Source: Prorocentrum cordatum | Taxonomy: Eukaryota; Sar; Dinophyceae; Prorocentrales; Prorocentraceae | Assembly (NCBI GenBank): GCA_963575745.1 | Contig: CAUYUJ010006570.1 | Location: forward strand, 22,501 to 52,791 | Length of the DNA: 30,291 nt | Direction of reading: 5' to 3' | Part shown: piece by piece, positions 1 to 10,330 of the stretch | Position numbering within the stretch: position 1 is the stretch's first letter | Layout: every line of letters begins with the position of its first letter | The notes under the pieces: model-generated | What the model was told of the DNA's origin: nothing | Databases searched by the model: none | What the model saw: only the letters and a program-made list of their open reading frames with translations | Program-made: the position numbers and the translations under genes

Positions 1-751
1 CTCCCTCTCCTCCTCTCCCTCCTCCTCCTCTGATGTCCTCCCCCTCCTCGTCCTTCCCCTCGTTCATCTTCCCTCCTCTCCTAGTCCTCCTCCTAGTCCT
101 CCTTCTTCTCCTCTTCCTCCCTTCCCCAGCGACTCCCCCAGGCAGCAGCAGGAACGAAGAGAGGACGAACGGAGGAGGGCAGCAAGGACCTGATGAGAGG
201 ACGGCCGAATGACAGAAAAGAAGAACGGAAGTGAGGAGCAAGAGAAGGGAACAACGATGGCGAAAGGAACAACGAAGTGAGGAGCAAGAGAAGGGAAGTG
301 AGGAGCAAGAGAAGGGAACAACGATTTCACTCGTCGGGCGGCGACCGCCCTCTCCTCATCCGTGGCCGACGCACCGCAGCGCAGCCGCTGCGGTGCCAGC
401 ACCCACTCGCAGCGCAGTGGGCTAGCGACGCGGCCAGCGCCCCGAGGGAGCCCCTTTACCCTCGAGGCTCTAAAAGGAAAAGGGGCCTCTCGAGCCACAT
501 CCCAGAAGACACGTGTTGTACTAGGTGTGTCTAGGTGATGCGTAATGTGTGTGTATCGTGTTGTAGTGTGGATCGTAGGCGTCGTCGGTGCGTACGTGCA
601 GGTATGTGTGCGTGTGAGCGTGTGCCCATGCGTGTCCGAATGAGCGTGGTTAAAATCAGATGCGTGCGAACGTGTGTGAAATATTCTTTGAAGTGTCCCC
701 CCTTATGTCACCCCTTTGTGGCTCGAGGAGGCGCTGCGAAAGAAAGAGCGC
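1..751. other. Intergenic, simple-sequence rich, no supported gene
   Basis: The first 130 bases are TCC/CCT-rich pyrimidine sequence. A 21-bp unit beginning GTGAGGAGCAAGAGAAGGGA occurs at 231-251, 277-297 and 298-318. From about 530 to 700 the plus strand is GT-rich. Around 445-500 there is an imperfect inverted repeat (CCCCTTTACC against GGAAAAGGGG). Open frames here are low-complexity products of the repeats. This stretch lies downstream of gene A's stop codon, so part of it may be 3' UTR. Confidence 0.6.
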
Positions 752-3700
752 CTAGTGCCTGGCGCGCTTGAGGCCTGTAGCCTTCGCGCCGCCAGCGCTA
801 GCGGCACTGCGCTTGCTGGGCGCGCCCGCCTTGCTCGAGGCGGCCACCGCCGTCTCCGAAGGCGCCTCCGCCTTCACCGCCTTCGGCTTTGCCGCGGTCG
901 TCTCCGCCGCGCTCGAAACCTGCCGCTTCGCGTCGGGCGTCTGGAAGGCACTGCTCGGCGTGCCGCTCCTGTCGCCGCCGAACGCCACCTGGCCAGCAGC
1001 GGGCTGGCCCGCCGACCCGCCATCCGCGCTGGCTCCACCATCCACGGGGCGGAGCTCCTCCGCGATGGCCTCGAACTCCTTCCAGAAGCCCGCTGGCACA
1101 TCCTTGTGCTTATCCGAGTGCTTGTACTTGTCCAAGTACTGTTTGGCCTGCTGTGGCCCCGTAGGGGCTGTCCTGAGGCCCGCCAGCATGCTCTGGCCAC
1201 GCGTCATCGTCACCACCTGCAGCGCCTTGCCCTGCGTGGCGATCACAGCGTGGGCGACGTATCGCCACGGGCACGCCAGCCGAGCATCAGCCCAGGTAGG
1301 TGAGGGTACGCGTGAGGAGATGGATTGGGGAGCATCCCCCATCCATCTCCTAACGCTCACCCTCACCTTCCCCCTCCTCCTCCCCCTACTCCTCCTGCTC
1401 CTCCTCCTCATCCTCCTCCTCATCATCATCATCACCTCATCATCATCATCATCATCATCCTCATCCTCCTCCTCATCCTCATCCTCATTGTCATCCTCAT
1501 CCTGATCCTCATCCTCATCCTCCTCAGCATCCTCATTCTGCCCCTCGGCACCCTCGCACCCATCGTCCTCACTGAGCCTCCACTTCCCCATCCTTTCGTG
1601 CCTATCCTGATGCCGTTGTTGCTGCTGCTCCTCATCCTCTTCCTCCTCATTCTCCTCCCCCTCCTCCTCCCTGACCACATCCTCATCCTCCTCTTCCTCA
1701 TTATCCCTCTTTTCGTCTCTCTCACCCTCCGTCTCCTCCTCCTCCTCCCTCCTCCTCCTCCTCCTCCTCCAACCTCCTCCTCTCCCCCCTCCTCCTGTTC
1801 TCCAATCTCCCCTCGCCCTCTGCCTGGGCAGAGGGCGAGGGGAGGGGGAGCGAAGCTCGGCTGGTGGCCACGGTGATGCGTTGCACCCGTTGTGAACGCC
1901 ACTCGCCATCGTGGCGATCCCAGTGGCGATCGACGTCGCCGTGCAGTCGTGCTCGTCGACCGTGGGGCTCACGTCCAGCAGCCTGCCAGCCCTGGACAGG
2001 TAGCTCAGCGTCTTGTGGATCGTGTTGTACCCCGCAGTCACAGCCGCGAGGTTGCTGAAGAGCCGAGCCCCGATCTTCTCGTTGTAGTTCCCGTGCTGGT
2101 CGATCGCCGCGCTGAGCTCGGGCAAGAGTTCGTTGGTCACCTTGCAGTGGTTCACCAAGGTCTCCGCCATCAGCTCCAGCAGCTTAGTCTGAGACGCACC
2201 TACGTAGACCGCCACCTCGCGGATCCACTGCCTCACGCTCTGGACGTTGACATCGCATTGCCAGCCCTCCTTCTCGAAGTCGAACGTCTCTTGCGACGAC
2301 AAGTGTTTGTCCAAACGGAGCAAACCCCTTGCCGCCATGCTCTGCGCGTGCACGAAGGTGCCGAATACGGCGTCGTCGTTGCGCACCGTCTTCGTGGACA
2401 TGTTGTTGTGTAGCGTCGCCGCAATCCCTGCCACCTCCCTGACCTGCGCCACCATATCCAAGTAGATCTTCGCGTACTTCGCTGGCATGTGGATGCTGTC
2501 GCCGTTGAGCGAAGTCCCTAAAATCATGACCTCTTCAACGGAGCCCGCCTCGATGAAGGAAAACAACTCGGACACGGCTTTGTTGAACGGCAACTGGTTC
2601 ATACTCTCATCGTCTTTCGTCTCGCCGTCGACCCAGGCGATGCCGTCCAGCACAAGGCGCGAGGCATCAGCATTGAGAACCAGCCTGTTGAAGCACTCCT
2701 CGAACGCCACGTCCCGCAGCACGCTCTGGCTGACCACGCCCAAGCCGAACGGCATGGGAACAATGACCGAAACCTTCTTGGCCAGGAACGCGTCGCTGCA
2801 GCTGCTGAAGATCGTCTTGCCTTGACGGGGCGCCCTACTGATGTAGGCGCCATCTCGCATCGCTAACCTCCAAGTCAAAATCCGACCGAAGCCCCGAATG
2901 ATAAAAAACTGTCGGCCTGGCGAGGCCTCGAATTGGTCTTGGGGGTCAGCGACGCGAGATGGCGAATCATCGGAAGGGTGCCCGACGAGCCTACGCCACC
3001 GAGGAACGCCTTGAAGTCGTTCGACGCCTTCTCCACGATGTCCTGGTTAGTCGCCGCGCTGTCGACAAAGAAACTGACATCTTGTCCATCCATATGCCGC
3101 ATCACGCCTGCGAGCTTGACGAGGTCAGCAGTGAACGCATCCTGTTGCTCCTTCGTCTTGGACTCCTGCTTGCTCGCAGCCGCGACCTTCGCGCAATACT
3201 CCATGAACGCCATCATGTCCGACAGCATGGCATGCGTATGACTGATAACTGCTGACGTCCTGGTCGGGGATGTGGCGTGCTCACCGCTCAGCTTGTCCCA
3301 CATCACGTCACCGACGCGCTGGTGTAAGGCGACTTTGCAGTTATGCCACCTGTCGTTCATTGTACTCAGGGTCCCCGTGAAGTCATCCAAGCTGGCCTTG
3401 AACTTTGAGACGGCGGTGGTGAACTTCTCGATGGTTTCATCATGCGAGGCGTTCGCAGTCACCTGAACCGTCTGCTCTGCCCCGTTCTCATCCTCAGCTG
3501 CCGCAGGTCCTGCCTCACCTTCAAGTTGCAGTTCAGCACCGCCTCCTCTGATAACTCCCAGAAGCGCGTCGCCGAGATTCGGAACAAGCGACCCCACCAT
3601 CTCCATGTAGATGTCAACGGCCATGTAGTTGCCGATCATGATCATGACCATGGTGTTCTCCAGGTTCTGAATCACGAAGTCCAGGTTGGAGTGGGCCGAC

Positions 3701-5727
3701 GTCGTACCCCACTTCTTGATCGACCCGAACGCGCTGGTGAAGAAGAGGCCCATCTGGTTGAAGAGGTCGTTGACGATGCCGAGTGCTGTATCATCAGCGG
3801 TGCTGCGCACCTGCGACATCCAGCCATCGAGGTCGTCGAAGCAGATCTCGAAAGCCTTCTCGAACTTCGACGATGCGGCTTTGAAAGCACTCGTCGCTGT
3901 GTCGTCCTCGATGCCCTGGGCCACGTGAAGGCGGCTGGCCTCCATCATCGCTTTGCCCAGGGGGAACGCCTGCATGGTGCGCGCCAACTCCGATGCTGGC
4001 GTGCTCTGCTGCCTCACCTGGTCGAGGATCACCCTCCTTGCGATGCGCACGCCTTGTGTTGGAGGCCTGGCACACTCCACGTGGTTCATGCACCTCGCCA
4101 CGACGGCAACGCTTGAAAGCACCTTCGACACCAGAGAATCGCTTCCCATGATCAAGGCATCGACCCGACATCCCCTGGATAGAAGAAGCTCCCAAAAGCT
4201 TCAAACAACCGGCCTAAAACTTCAAAAACCAGGAACTCAAGTTTCACAATTCCCCTGAAAACATCACGCATGGGCAGCGATTCTTTGCCATCGCCAAGCC
4301 TCCGAAAACGAATCGTCCTCAAGATCGGTCCGCATGCGCTTCTCCTTGTCTGCCCACTTCTTGGCGATGAGCTCGATGTCGACCATGAGGTCGTAGCTCT
4401 TGACCTTGTCCTTCATGATGCTCTCAGGGAGGTTCGCAATCCAAGACCTCATGGAATCGGAAACCATGACCGCGAAGTGGAAGAGGGGGGTCTGCTCGAT
4501 GACGGCTCGTTGCTTCAACTGCTCTCCGATGCGCTTGGCGGCCTTCCTAGCATTAAGCGTTCTCTTCCCCGCGCTTGTCTCCGCCTCTGTCTTCACGACA
4601 GTCGCCTTAGCAGCAGGCTCCTCCACAGGCGCCTTGGGCGTGAGCTCCCTGATCTTCGCGAACGCCTCGAGGATGCTGGCATCGAACTCCTCGATGGCAC
4701 GCCCGACCGACTGCAGCTTGATGGACATCCCCTGGAACGTAGCATAGGTCAAGGCGATGTTGAGCTCCTCCGACATGTGTTTATTAGCATGCAGCATGTA
4801 CCCGACAATGATGGAGAATGGTTCCAGGGTCTCTTGCAAGAGCATGTCTATTTGTGATTCGACCCACGCCTTCAACGCCTTGTGGAGAGCAATCAAAGCT
4901 GAACACCGATGATCTATCTGGTGAAAGGCCACTTGATAGTCGAAGGCCACCTTCCCGATGATATTACCATTGTGTTTTAGCAGACGCCTGTGTAGGGCAT
5001 GCAGCGTCCCAAGAACGAACTCCTGAAACCAGGCTGGGTTGACAAGCTCCTCGACGTACGCGTTGATCGTTCCTCTGATCCTGACCAGCGGGTTATGCCT
5101 GACAGGCCAGTTCGCAGTCATCGACAACTCGCCAACACCCTTCTTCTTCAGGAACTCCAATGCCTCCTCACCGTCGGTACATGCTAGCTCTGCTGCGTCC
5201 GTATCAACTTCTTGTCCTGGTTGCTCGTCTCCGTCAGCATGATCACCAAGGTCCTCACCTTCTGCGCCCTCAACGGGTTCAGCCATCTCGGGAACGTCAT
5301 CAGGTAGAAGAGTTGGCGGCTCGACCGCCGTGTGCTTCATCATGAGAACGATCTTCGTGTACATGTCTCTGGTAACCTCCCGAAGCTTCCTGGCGTTCGC
5401 ATCCTCGGTTGACTCAGGCTCCTGTTCCTCCTCTTCCACTTCTTGCTGGGCTGCGGGCGCGCCTGTATTCTCCTCCTTGGCGGCCTCCTCTGGGAACTCC
5501 AACTTGGCGTCCTGGAACGGATGATCAGGAAGGAAGCGATCCATGACAGACGGATGGACTGTTGCCCGAAACTGTGCCATGCTGCCAGCACGTCGCATAG
5601 CGGGCCTCGCTGCCACCGCAGTGCACGCCAGGGCATCCTCGACAGAGGGCAGCTCCACGTCGCAGTCCATGGGCTCCGAACCGTTCCCCTGCGCGGGTTG
5701 TGACCCGCAAGCGCTGCCACTCGCCAT
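752..5727 (-). CDS. Gene A: large helical protein of unknown function, four exons
   Basis: I do not recognise this family. Exons on the minus strand are 5727-4300, 4122-2991, 2820-1907 and 1231-752, giving about 1,317 aa. The start ATG at 5727 (GGCCATGGCG context) opens the first non-repetitive coding stretch. Residues about 80-190 are acidic. Residues about 200-390 look mostly helical. A Lys/Arg-rich patch (RTLNARKAAKRIGEQLKQ) follows near 405-425. Exons 2 and 3 continue as amphipathic helices without membrane segments. The last about 100 residues are rich in Ala, Lys, Ser and Pro and end GLKRARH, like a nuclear localisation or histone-H1-type tail. Splice points were chosen by the NAG|G rule, phase continuity, matched direct repeats and inverted repeats. 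All frames join: intron A1 phase 0, A2 phase 1, A3 phase 0. Codon choice is GC-rich as in gene B. A helical scaffold or chromatin-associated role is possible but is only inference. Confidence 0.72.
1299..1367. repeat. Long hairpin inside intron A3
   Basis: Arms 1299-1330 and 1336-1367 are each 32 nt, pair at 28 positions and enclose the 5-nt loop AGCAT. The hairpin sits near the 3' end of intron A3 in transcript orientation, just inside the terminal inverted repeat. Confidence 0.85.
1368..1800. repeat. TCC/ATC pyrimidine-rich microsatellite within intron A3
   Basis: The plus strand is an imperfect mixture of TCC, ATC and CCT triplets with few purines. On the minus (sense) strand it is GGA/GAT-rich. 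It fills most of intron A3 and is translatable by chance as Glu/Asp or Arg runs. Confidence 0.8.
1807..1844. repeat. Perfect 18-bp hairpin with a 2-nt loop inside intron A3
   Basis: Arms 1807-1824 and 1827-1844 are perfectly complementary (core CTCGCCCTCTGCC) around TG. It is nearly a perfect palindrome and lies just inside the 5' terminal inverted repeat of intron A3 in transcript orientation. No rho-independent terminator role applies in this genome. Confidence 0.9.
2821..2990 (-). other. Intron A2 of gene A (GC-AG, introner-like, 170 nt)
   Basis: The donor is GTAG|GCTCG and the acceptor TCAAG|GCAAG. AG|GC is repeated at both ends in the same phase (phase 1), so ...GGVG joins KTIFSS. The core inverted repeat is GTCAGCGACGCGAGATGGCG at 2945-2964 against 2848-2867, 18 of 20 identical. 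Weaker pairing continues outward to within a few bases of both splice sites, giving arms of about 42 nt. Retention would hit TGA after ...ASVGF. Other nearby direct repeats (GTAGG, TCAAGGC) do not preserve frame. Confidence 0.68.
4123..4299 (-). other. Intron A1 of gene A (GC-AG, introner-like, 177 nt)
   Basis: Exon 1 ends ...TCGGAG and exon 2 begins GTGCTT after ...TCGAAG. The donor is GC and the acceptor AG. The flanks TCGGAG|G and TCGAAG|G form a 7-nt direct repeat with one mismatch, in the same codon frame (phase 0). Inverted repeats lie at 4131-4150 and 4269-4288 and pair at 17 of 20 positions. Reading through the intron meets a TGA, so it must be removed to join the two exons. Confidence 0.72.
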
Positions 5728-6240
5728 GGCCGAGGCTGCCCAAACGTTTTCAAGCAAGGGGTGCACCTTGGGCCCGAACGCTAGTAACGTTTCGCAACCT
5801 AGGTATCTTGGAAGGTCTTGGGCTATCTTGGGGCCTTGGGTCTTAGACCCGCGGGGCCAGCATGGGCGCTTTGGGGACACATTTTGTGAATTTACAGGGT
5901 TTGGGCCTTCCTGTGAGGCCCCCATTAATCCTTCTCCCCGTCCTCCTTCTGTTTTCCCCCCTTTGATTCCCGCCCAGAATGATTTTCCCACCGGGCTATT
6001 TCCCCCCCCCCCTACCCCGAGAAAACCTCAATCGAACCCCTCGGGCTCGTCGAACTCACGTAGAGTAGACACGTTCCGCTCATCATCTGGAGGTGGTTCT
6101 GGTGGGGCGAAAGGGGCAACCCGACCGTATGAATGATAACGCCAATAGAAAAATATATCCACTCCTGCATCCAGCGGGAACCAGCGCCAATTGATGTAAT
6201 CAAAAGAAGACATCCTGAAAACACCTCGAGCCTGGAAACT
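5728..6240. other. Upstream flank of gene A
   Basis: This is about 500 nt before gene A's ATG. It contains CTTGG-type short repeats near 5800-5850 and a C-run near 6000. An open frame continues upstream of the ATG without a good start, but its composition is unlike the exon, so it is read as 5' UTR or intergenic DNA. No spliced-leader acceptor can be fixed. Confidence 0.5.
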
Positions 6241-7838
6241 ATGGGTGGTGTGGGGGGGGGTGCGCTAGCTGAAGCCCAAGACGCTCGTACGACATCGTGT
6301 TTGGAATTTGTAAGTCGGGGCGGCCGTGCCGTGCGTGTGCGTGTGCAAACTTCACTTGTGTGCATGTAGTAAACGCACGTATGTGTGATTATTGAAGTTG
6401 TGACAGTGGCGTCGTCTTTCGGCGCGCGTAGCATGTCGCCGAGGCGCGCAAAAAAAACTTGCGAGGGCGTGCAGGGTGGGGGTCGCGCGCGTGTGTGTGC
6501 GTGTGTGTGTCTGTGTGTGTGTTTGCGTGCATGGCGTTTGCGCGCGCGTATGAATTTGGGTGTGTGCGTGCGTGCGTGCGTGAACGGTTTGGGTGATGTT
6601 GGTGCGGTGAGGATGGCGGTGCGTGGTGGTGATGGTGGATGGGTGGGTAGTCTGTGCGTCGTAGATAAAGGGGGGGGCGGTGGGGAAGGTGGCGGGTGGA
6701 TGATCACGGTGGATGGGTGTGTGAGCACACGGGCGCACGGCCACAGTTGAAGTGGGATCGCGTGTATGTGCGTATGTGTGGGTATGCGTGTGTGTGCGAA
6801 TGCGTGCGCGCGTGTGCGTGTGTGTGTGCATGTGCATGTGGGGTGAGGTAATGACTGTGGCGAAGGCACGTCAGGAGGCGGGAAGGGAAAAGTAATGCGA
6901 GTGGGGCGCGGGCGGGGTGGGGTAGCTGGAGGGGATGGATTGTAAAGGGTGGTGACAGTGGTGTTGTTGGTGTGGTGGTAGCGCGGTGGTTGTGTTGGTG
7001 TGTGGAGCGAATTTGAGTGGTAGGTCGGGTGGTGGAGGTGGTTGTGGTTGTAGTTGCGGTGGGTGGTGGGTGGTGGTGATGGTGGTTGTGGAAGTGATGG
7101 TGGTGGTGGTGGTCGTGATGGTGGTGGTGGTGGTGTGCGTGTGTGTGTGATCGTGCGTGCGTGCGTGCGTGCGCGCGTGTGAGCGCGCGTGCGCGTGGGA
7201 GTGGTGGGGGGTGGGGGTGCGAGGGAATGGGGGGGGGGGCAGGGGGGGAAGGTTGGCGCGGCGGGGTGGGGTGGGGCGGGGTCGGAAGGAGTGTGGGGGT
7301 GGGGGTGGGGGGGGGGGGAGTGATGGGGGGAGTTGGAGGATGGGTGATGGGTGAGTGGGTGGCTGGGTGGGAGTGGGGGTGGGGCGAAGGAGTGGTGGTA
7401 AAGGAATTGGACAGTGGTGCTGGTGGTGGTGCTATTGGTGGTGGTGTGTGTATGTTTTGTGTGTGCGTGTGTGGTGGGTGTTCAGATTGTTGGCGGTGTT
7501 TGGTGCGTGGTGTGTGCGTGGGTGGAGAATGACTCGGTGGGGTTGATGGTTGGAGTTGTGGTGAAAGGGCAGGGTTGTGTGGGGTGGCGTTTGGCGCCGT
7601 GGGGTCTGGTGGTGGCGGTGGTGGGTGGTGGTGGTGGTGGTGGTGGTGGTGTTGTTGGTGGTGGTGTGTGTGTGGGGGGGGGGGGAGGGGCGGGGGGGGA
7701 AGGGGGTGGCGCGTGGCGTGTATGTGTGTGCGCGCGCGTGTGCGTGGTGGGGAGAGGGTGGGGGGGGGGGCGGCGGTGGCGAGCGCATATGGGGCGGGGG
7801 GGCAGAAGGCTCGTGGCTTGTAGCAGGGGAAACGGTGA
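6241..7838. repeat. G+T-rich low-complexity block
   Basis: The plus strand is strongly enriched for G and T: TG and CG alternations at about 6490-6560, 6770-6840 and 7135-7200, GGT runs at about 7080-7135 and 7610-7665, and poly-G tracts near 7230, 7310 and 7675. Long Pro/His/Thr-rich open frames on the other strand are products of this bias. No gene is supported. Confidence 0.75.
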
Positions 7839-9185
7839 GCAAACAATGGCTGCGCAGCAGCGCATTTCCGCCTTCGCCCTGGCATGTTCGCAGTACAGCG
7901 GTCGCCACTGCCACGATCGCATGGCGCGGCCGCAAAGCGCTGGTCCCATTCCAGAGTCGGCTGCATGTGTTGCGTTGCCGCGGCCGCGCTGTCGCGGTCG
8001 CGTTGTCATGGCCGCCTTGCCATGGCCACGTCGCCGTGACCGCAATTCGCGCTGCAAGACGGTCGCGCTGCTTTGGTCGCATTATCTTGGTTGCGTTCCC
8101 ATTGCAGCATGCCCGCGGTCGCATGAATTGCCTTGGGCGCATTGCGGTCGTCGCACTCGCGCGATCGCATGCCCATGCCGGCAACGCCGCGTTAGCAGCA
8201 ACGCCGTGGCTGCAGTGATGTGGCAGCAAGGCGCTGATCCCATTCCAGACTCGGCCACAGCAGTTTCGTTGACACGGTGGCGTTGCCATGGCCCAATTGC
8301 CGTGGACGTTTTGCGGTTGCACATGTCGCGCAGCGTTCGCAGTGCTGCGATCGCGTTGCCATGGCCGCATTGCCGCGGCCACGCTGCCGCGGTCGCGACG
8401 CCGTTGGCGCATTGTTTTGACAGCTGTGCCAAAATCATACTGCCTTGGTCGTTCTAACCATGTCGCATTGCCGCGGTCGCAGTACATTGGCCACGCTGGT
8501 TGAGCCGCATCTGTAGCATTCCCATGGCGCCACGTCCGCGGTCGCATTGCCCAGGCAGCGTTCCCACGATTGTGGTCCCATTGCCGTGGCAGCTCTAGGC
8601 TCTGCCATCCTCCCATTGCCCTGGTCAAGCTGCAGGGATCGCACTGCCGTGGTCGCGCTCGCGCGATCGCATCACCGAGCCAACGCTTCCGCGGACGCGT
8701 TACCATGGTCGCTTGGTCGCTTTGCCTTGATTGCAATGTCGTGGCAACTCTTGTCCGCGGTCACAGCGCCGCTGTCACGATGGCGCGCTCGCTTTTACGT
8801 GGCTTCAAGGCGCTTGCACCATTCCAGAATCGACTACATCTGTTGCGCTGCCGCGGTCGCATCATGGCGGTCGCATTCCCGCGATCGCATTGCCATTTCT
8901 GAATGTTAAAGACACGCTGCTATGGCAACCATCGCCTGGTCACATTGCCGTGGTCGCATTGCCGATGTCGCAATTCCGCGGTCGCAGCGTCGCGGTCGCA
9001 ATGCGGTGGTCGCGTTGCCGTGGCTGCTTAATCGCGGTCGTCCTGCCGCGCTCGCAGTGACGTTTGGCAATGCGCTCCCACAGTCGTGGTGTCGGGTTTC
9101 CGTTGGCGCATCGCCGTTGCCGCGCTGCCATGGTCGCCTTTGCGATGTCGCGGTCGCACTGCGCTGGCGGTGGCGACGGCGTCGG
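7839..9185. repeat. Degenerate 14-bp satellite, consensus near CATTGCCGYGGTCG
   Basis: The period is clearest at 8943-9010, where consecutive 14-nt units end in TCG (CATTGCCGTGGTCG, CATTGCCGATGTCG, CAATTCCGCGGTCG, CAGCGTCGCGGTCG). The field spans about 1.3 kb and is heavily diverged. A landmark CCATTCCAGA recurs near 7946, 8240 and 8819. Because 14 is not a multiple of three, the repeat gives similar open frames in all frames, which explains the many spurious frames on both strands. Confidence 0.8.
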
Positions 9186-10015
9186 CGAGCGTTGGCGACG
9201 CGCGCGAGATTGCTTGCGTGCGCGCGTGAGCGTGGGTGGTGGTGGCGGCGGTTGGCGGCGGTGGCGGTGGTGGAGGGGGGCGGGTGGTGGTGGGGGGGGG
9301 GGGGGTCGGCAAGCGCTAAGCCAACATCTGCAATCCAAGCTTCAATCATCTTTGCGTTTTCGTTGCGTTGACAAGGGCCGCCGTTGCAGGCTCATCGCGC
9401 GACGCGCAATCAAACGAACATGCCGAACGCGCATGTTGCGCGCGAGCGCAGCGCCACATCAGCAATCGCTAAGTAGGAAACGCTTGAAGGTCCTGGCCAG
9501 CATGGGAGATGTCCTCAGAGACGCGCCAATAGAACGCGCGCGCGAACTGCATTGTTTCGCCAGCGCGCTGTCACGTTCGCCCCCAGGATAAGGTAGATGC
9601 TGCATCGGAAAACGCTAAGTGACCACGCGGCCACCGCGGCGGTCTGCCAACGCGGCGGCTGCCCTTTCTGCGATCGACACAATAACATGGAGATGGCGCG
9701 CGCAGATGGAACGCGCGGCTCGGCAGCGGGCGACCGCGGGAAACGCAAGCGTTACGACCAGACTGTCATCGTCGGCAGCTGCTACGAATTGCTCACTTGA
9801 GTTTGCGCGTCGCCATGGCGGTTGCCGACAGAGCGCGCGCGCCGACAGGAGTCGCGCGCCGCCTTAGAAGCAGATGCAGTGACTAGCCCGCCCGACGCGA
9901 AGCACAGTGGGCGAGTTGCGCCACCGCGCAGCAGTAACAGGCTGCAGTTACTTCACTAGGGCGGAACGGAGCGCGCCGATACTTCCGTAGGCGCCGACAA
10001 AGGCGACGCAAAGCG
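9186..10015. other. Intergenic, no supported gene
   Basis: GGT/GGC repeats and a G-run occupy about 9235-9307. Beyond that the sequence is GC-rich and aperiodic, with a recurring CGCTAAG motif (near 9315, 9468 and 9612). Short open frames exist but none has coding character that I can support. Confidence 0.5.
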
Positions 10016-10330
10016 GCGGACGCAGCAAGTCAGGTAGTCAACTCAGGTAGGCAAGACGCGGACGTAGTCAACTCGCGTAGTCAACGCCAGAAGCCGACGA
10101 AAGCAGGCGTAGTCAACGCCAGAGGTCGACGAAAGCAGGCGTAGTCAACTCGCGTAGGCAACCCGCGGACGTAGTCAACTCAGGTAGGCAAGTCAGGTAG
10201 TCAACGCACGTAGGCAAGCGACGCAGGCAACCGACACAGGAAACTCACGTAGTCAACTCGACACCCCGAGCCAGACGGTAGTCAACTCAGGTAGGCAACT
10301 CGCGTAGTCAACTCGGCAGGCGAGCGCGAG
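10016..10330. repeat. Degenerate 13-bp repeat field, GTAGTCAACTCAG type
   Basis: GTAGTCAACTC and GTAGGCAA variants alternate, for example GTAGTCAACTCAG, GTAGGCAACTCGC, GTAGTCAACTCGG. GTAGTCAA occurs about a dozen times in 300 nt. Spacing is irregular in places, with inserts such as GCCAGAAGCCGACGAAAGCA that themselves recur. Unit length and the lack of spacers exclude a CRISPR array. Confidence 0.8.

Larger units (their letters stand above)
1232..1906 (-). other. Intron A3 of gene A (GC-AG, introner-like, 675 nt, stop-free)
   Basis: The donor is ACGATG|GCGAG and the acceptor ACGCAG|GGC, phase 0. The exon flanks GATCGCCACGATGG and GATCGCCACGCAGG match at 12 of 14 positions in the same frame. 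Long terminal inverted repeats (1234-1285 and 1855-1904) pair at roughly three quarters of positions, including a perfect 10-nt core CCAGCCGAGC. The interior is a TCC/ATC-type array on the plus strand plus two extra hairpins. The length is a multiple of three and no stop occurs in frame. If retained, it would add 225 residues of acidic and Arg-rich low-complexity protein. Confidence 0.65.

Noticed and set aside
1264-1873. GCCACGG direct repeat (1264-1270 and 1867-1873) as the target duplication of intron A3
   Set aside because: It is in frame and next to the 10-nt inverted repeat, but no AG acceptor is available there. The inverted repeat continues outward past it to the GC-AG pair at 1906/1232, where a longer in-frame direct repeat lies.
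2599-2853. Frame-shifted continuation of gene A exon 2 using the GTAGG or TCAAGGC repeats
   Set aside because: These junctions would enter an Arg/Ser/Ala-rich shadow frame. The AG|GC pair at 2990/2821 keeps the long frame.
3442-4116. Plus-strand 224-codon frame opposite gene A, and the similar 16097-16915 frame opposite gene B
   Set aside because: GC-rich coding DNA commonly leaves the complementary frame open. The minus-strand frames are longer, join across introns and have ordinary protein composition.
6704-7966. Long Pro/His/Thr-rich open frames in the G+T block and similar Arg/Ala/His frames at 10549-12499
   Set aside because: They are open only because of strand bias and microsatellites. 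There is no domain, no frame-specific codon pattern, and several overlapping frames are equally open.
8150-8900. GCGATCGC octamers as HIP1-like sites
   Set aside because: They arise from variants of the 14-bp satellite (CGCGATCGCAT) and occur only within it.
10016-10330. CRISPR array
   Set aside because: Units are 13 nt, degenerate and contiguous, without uniform spacers, and the genome is eukaryotic.
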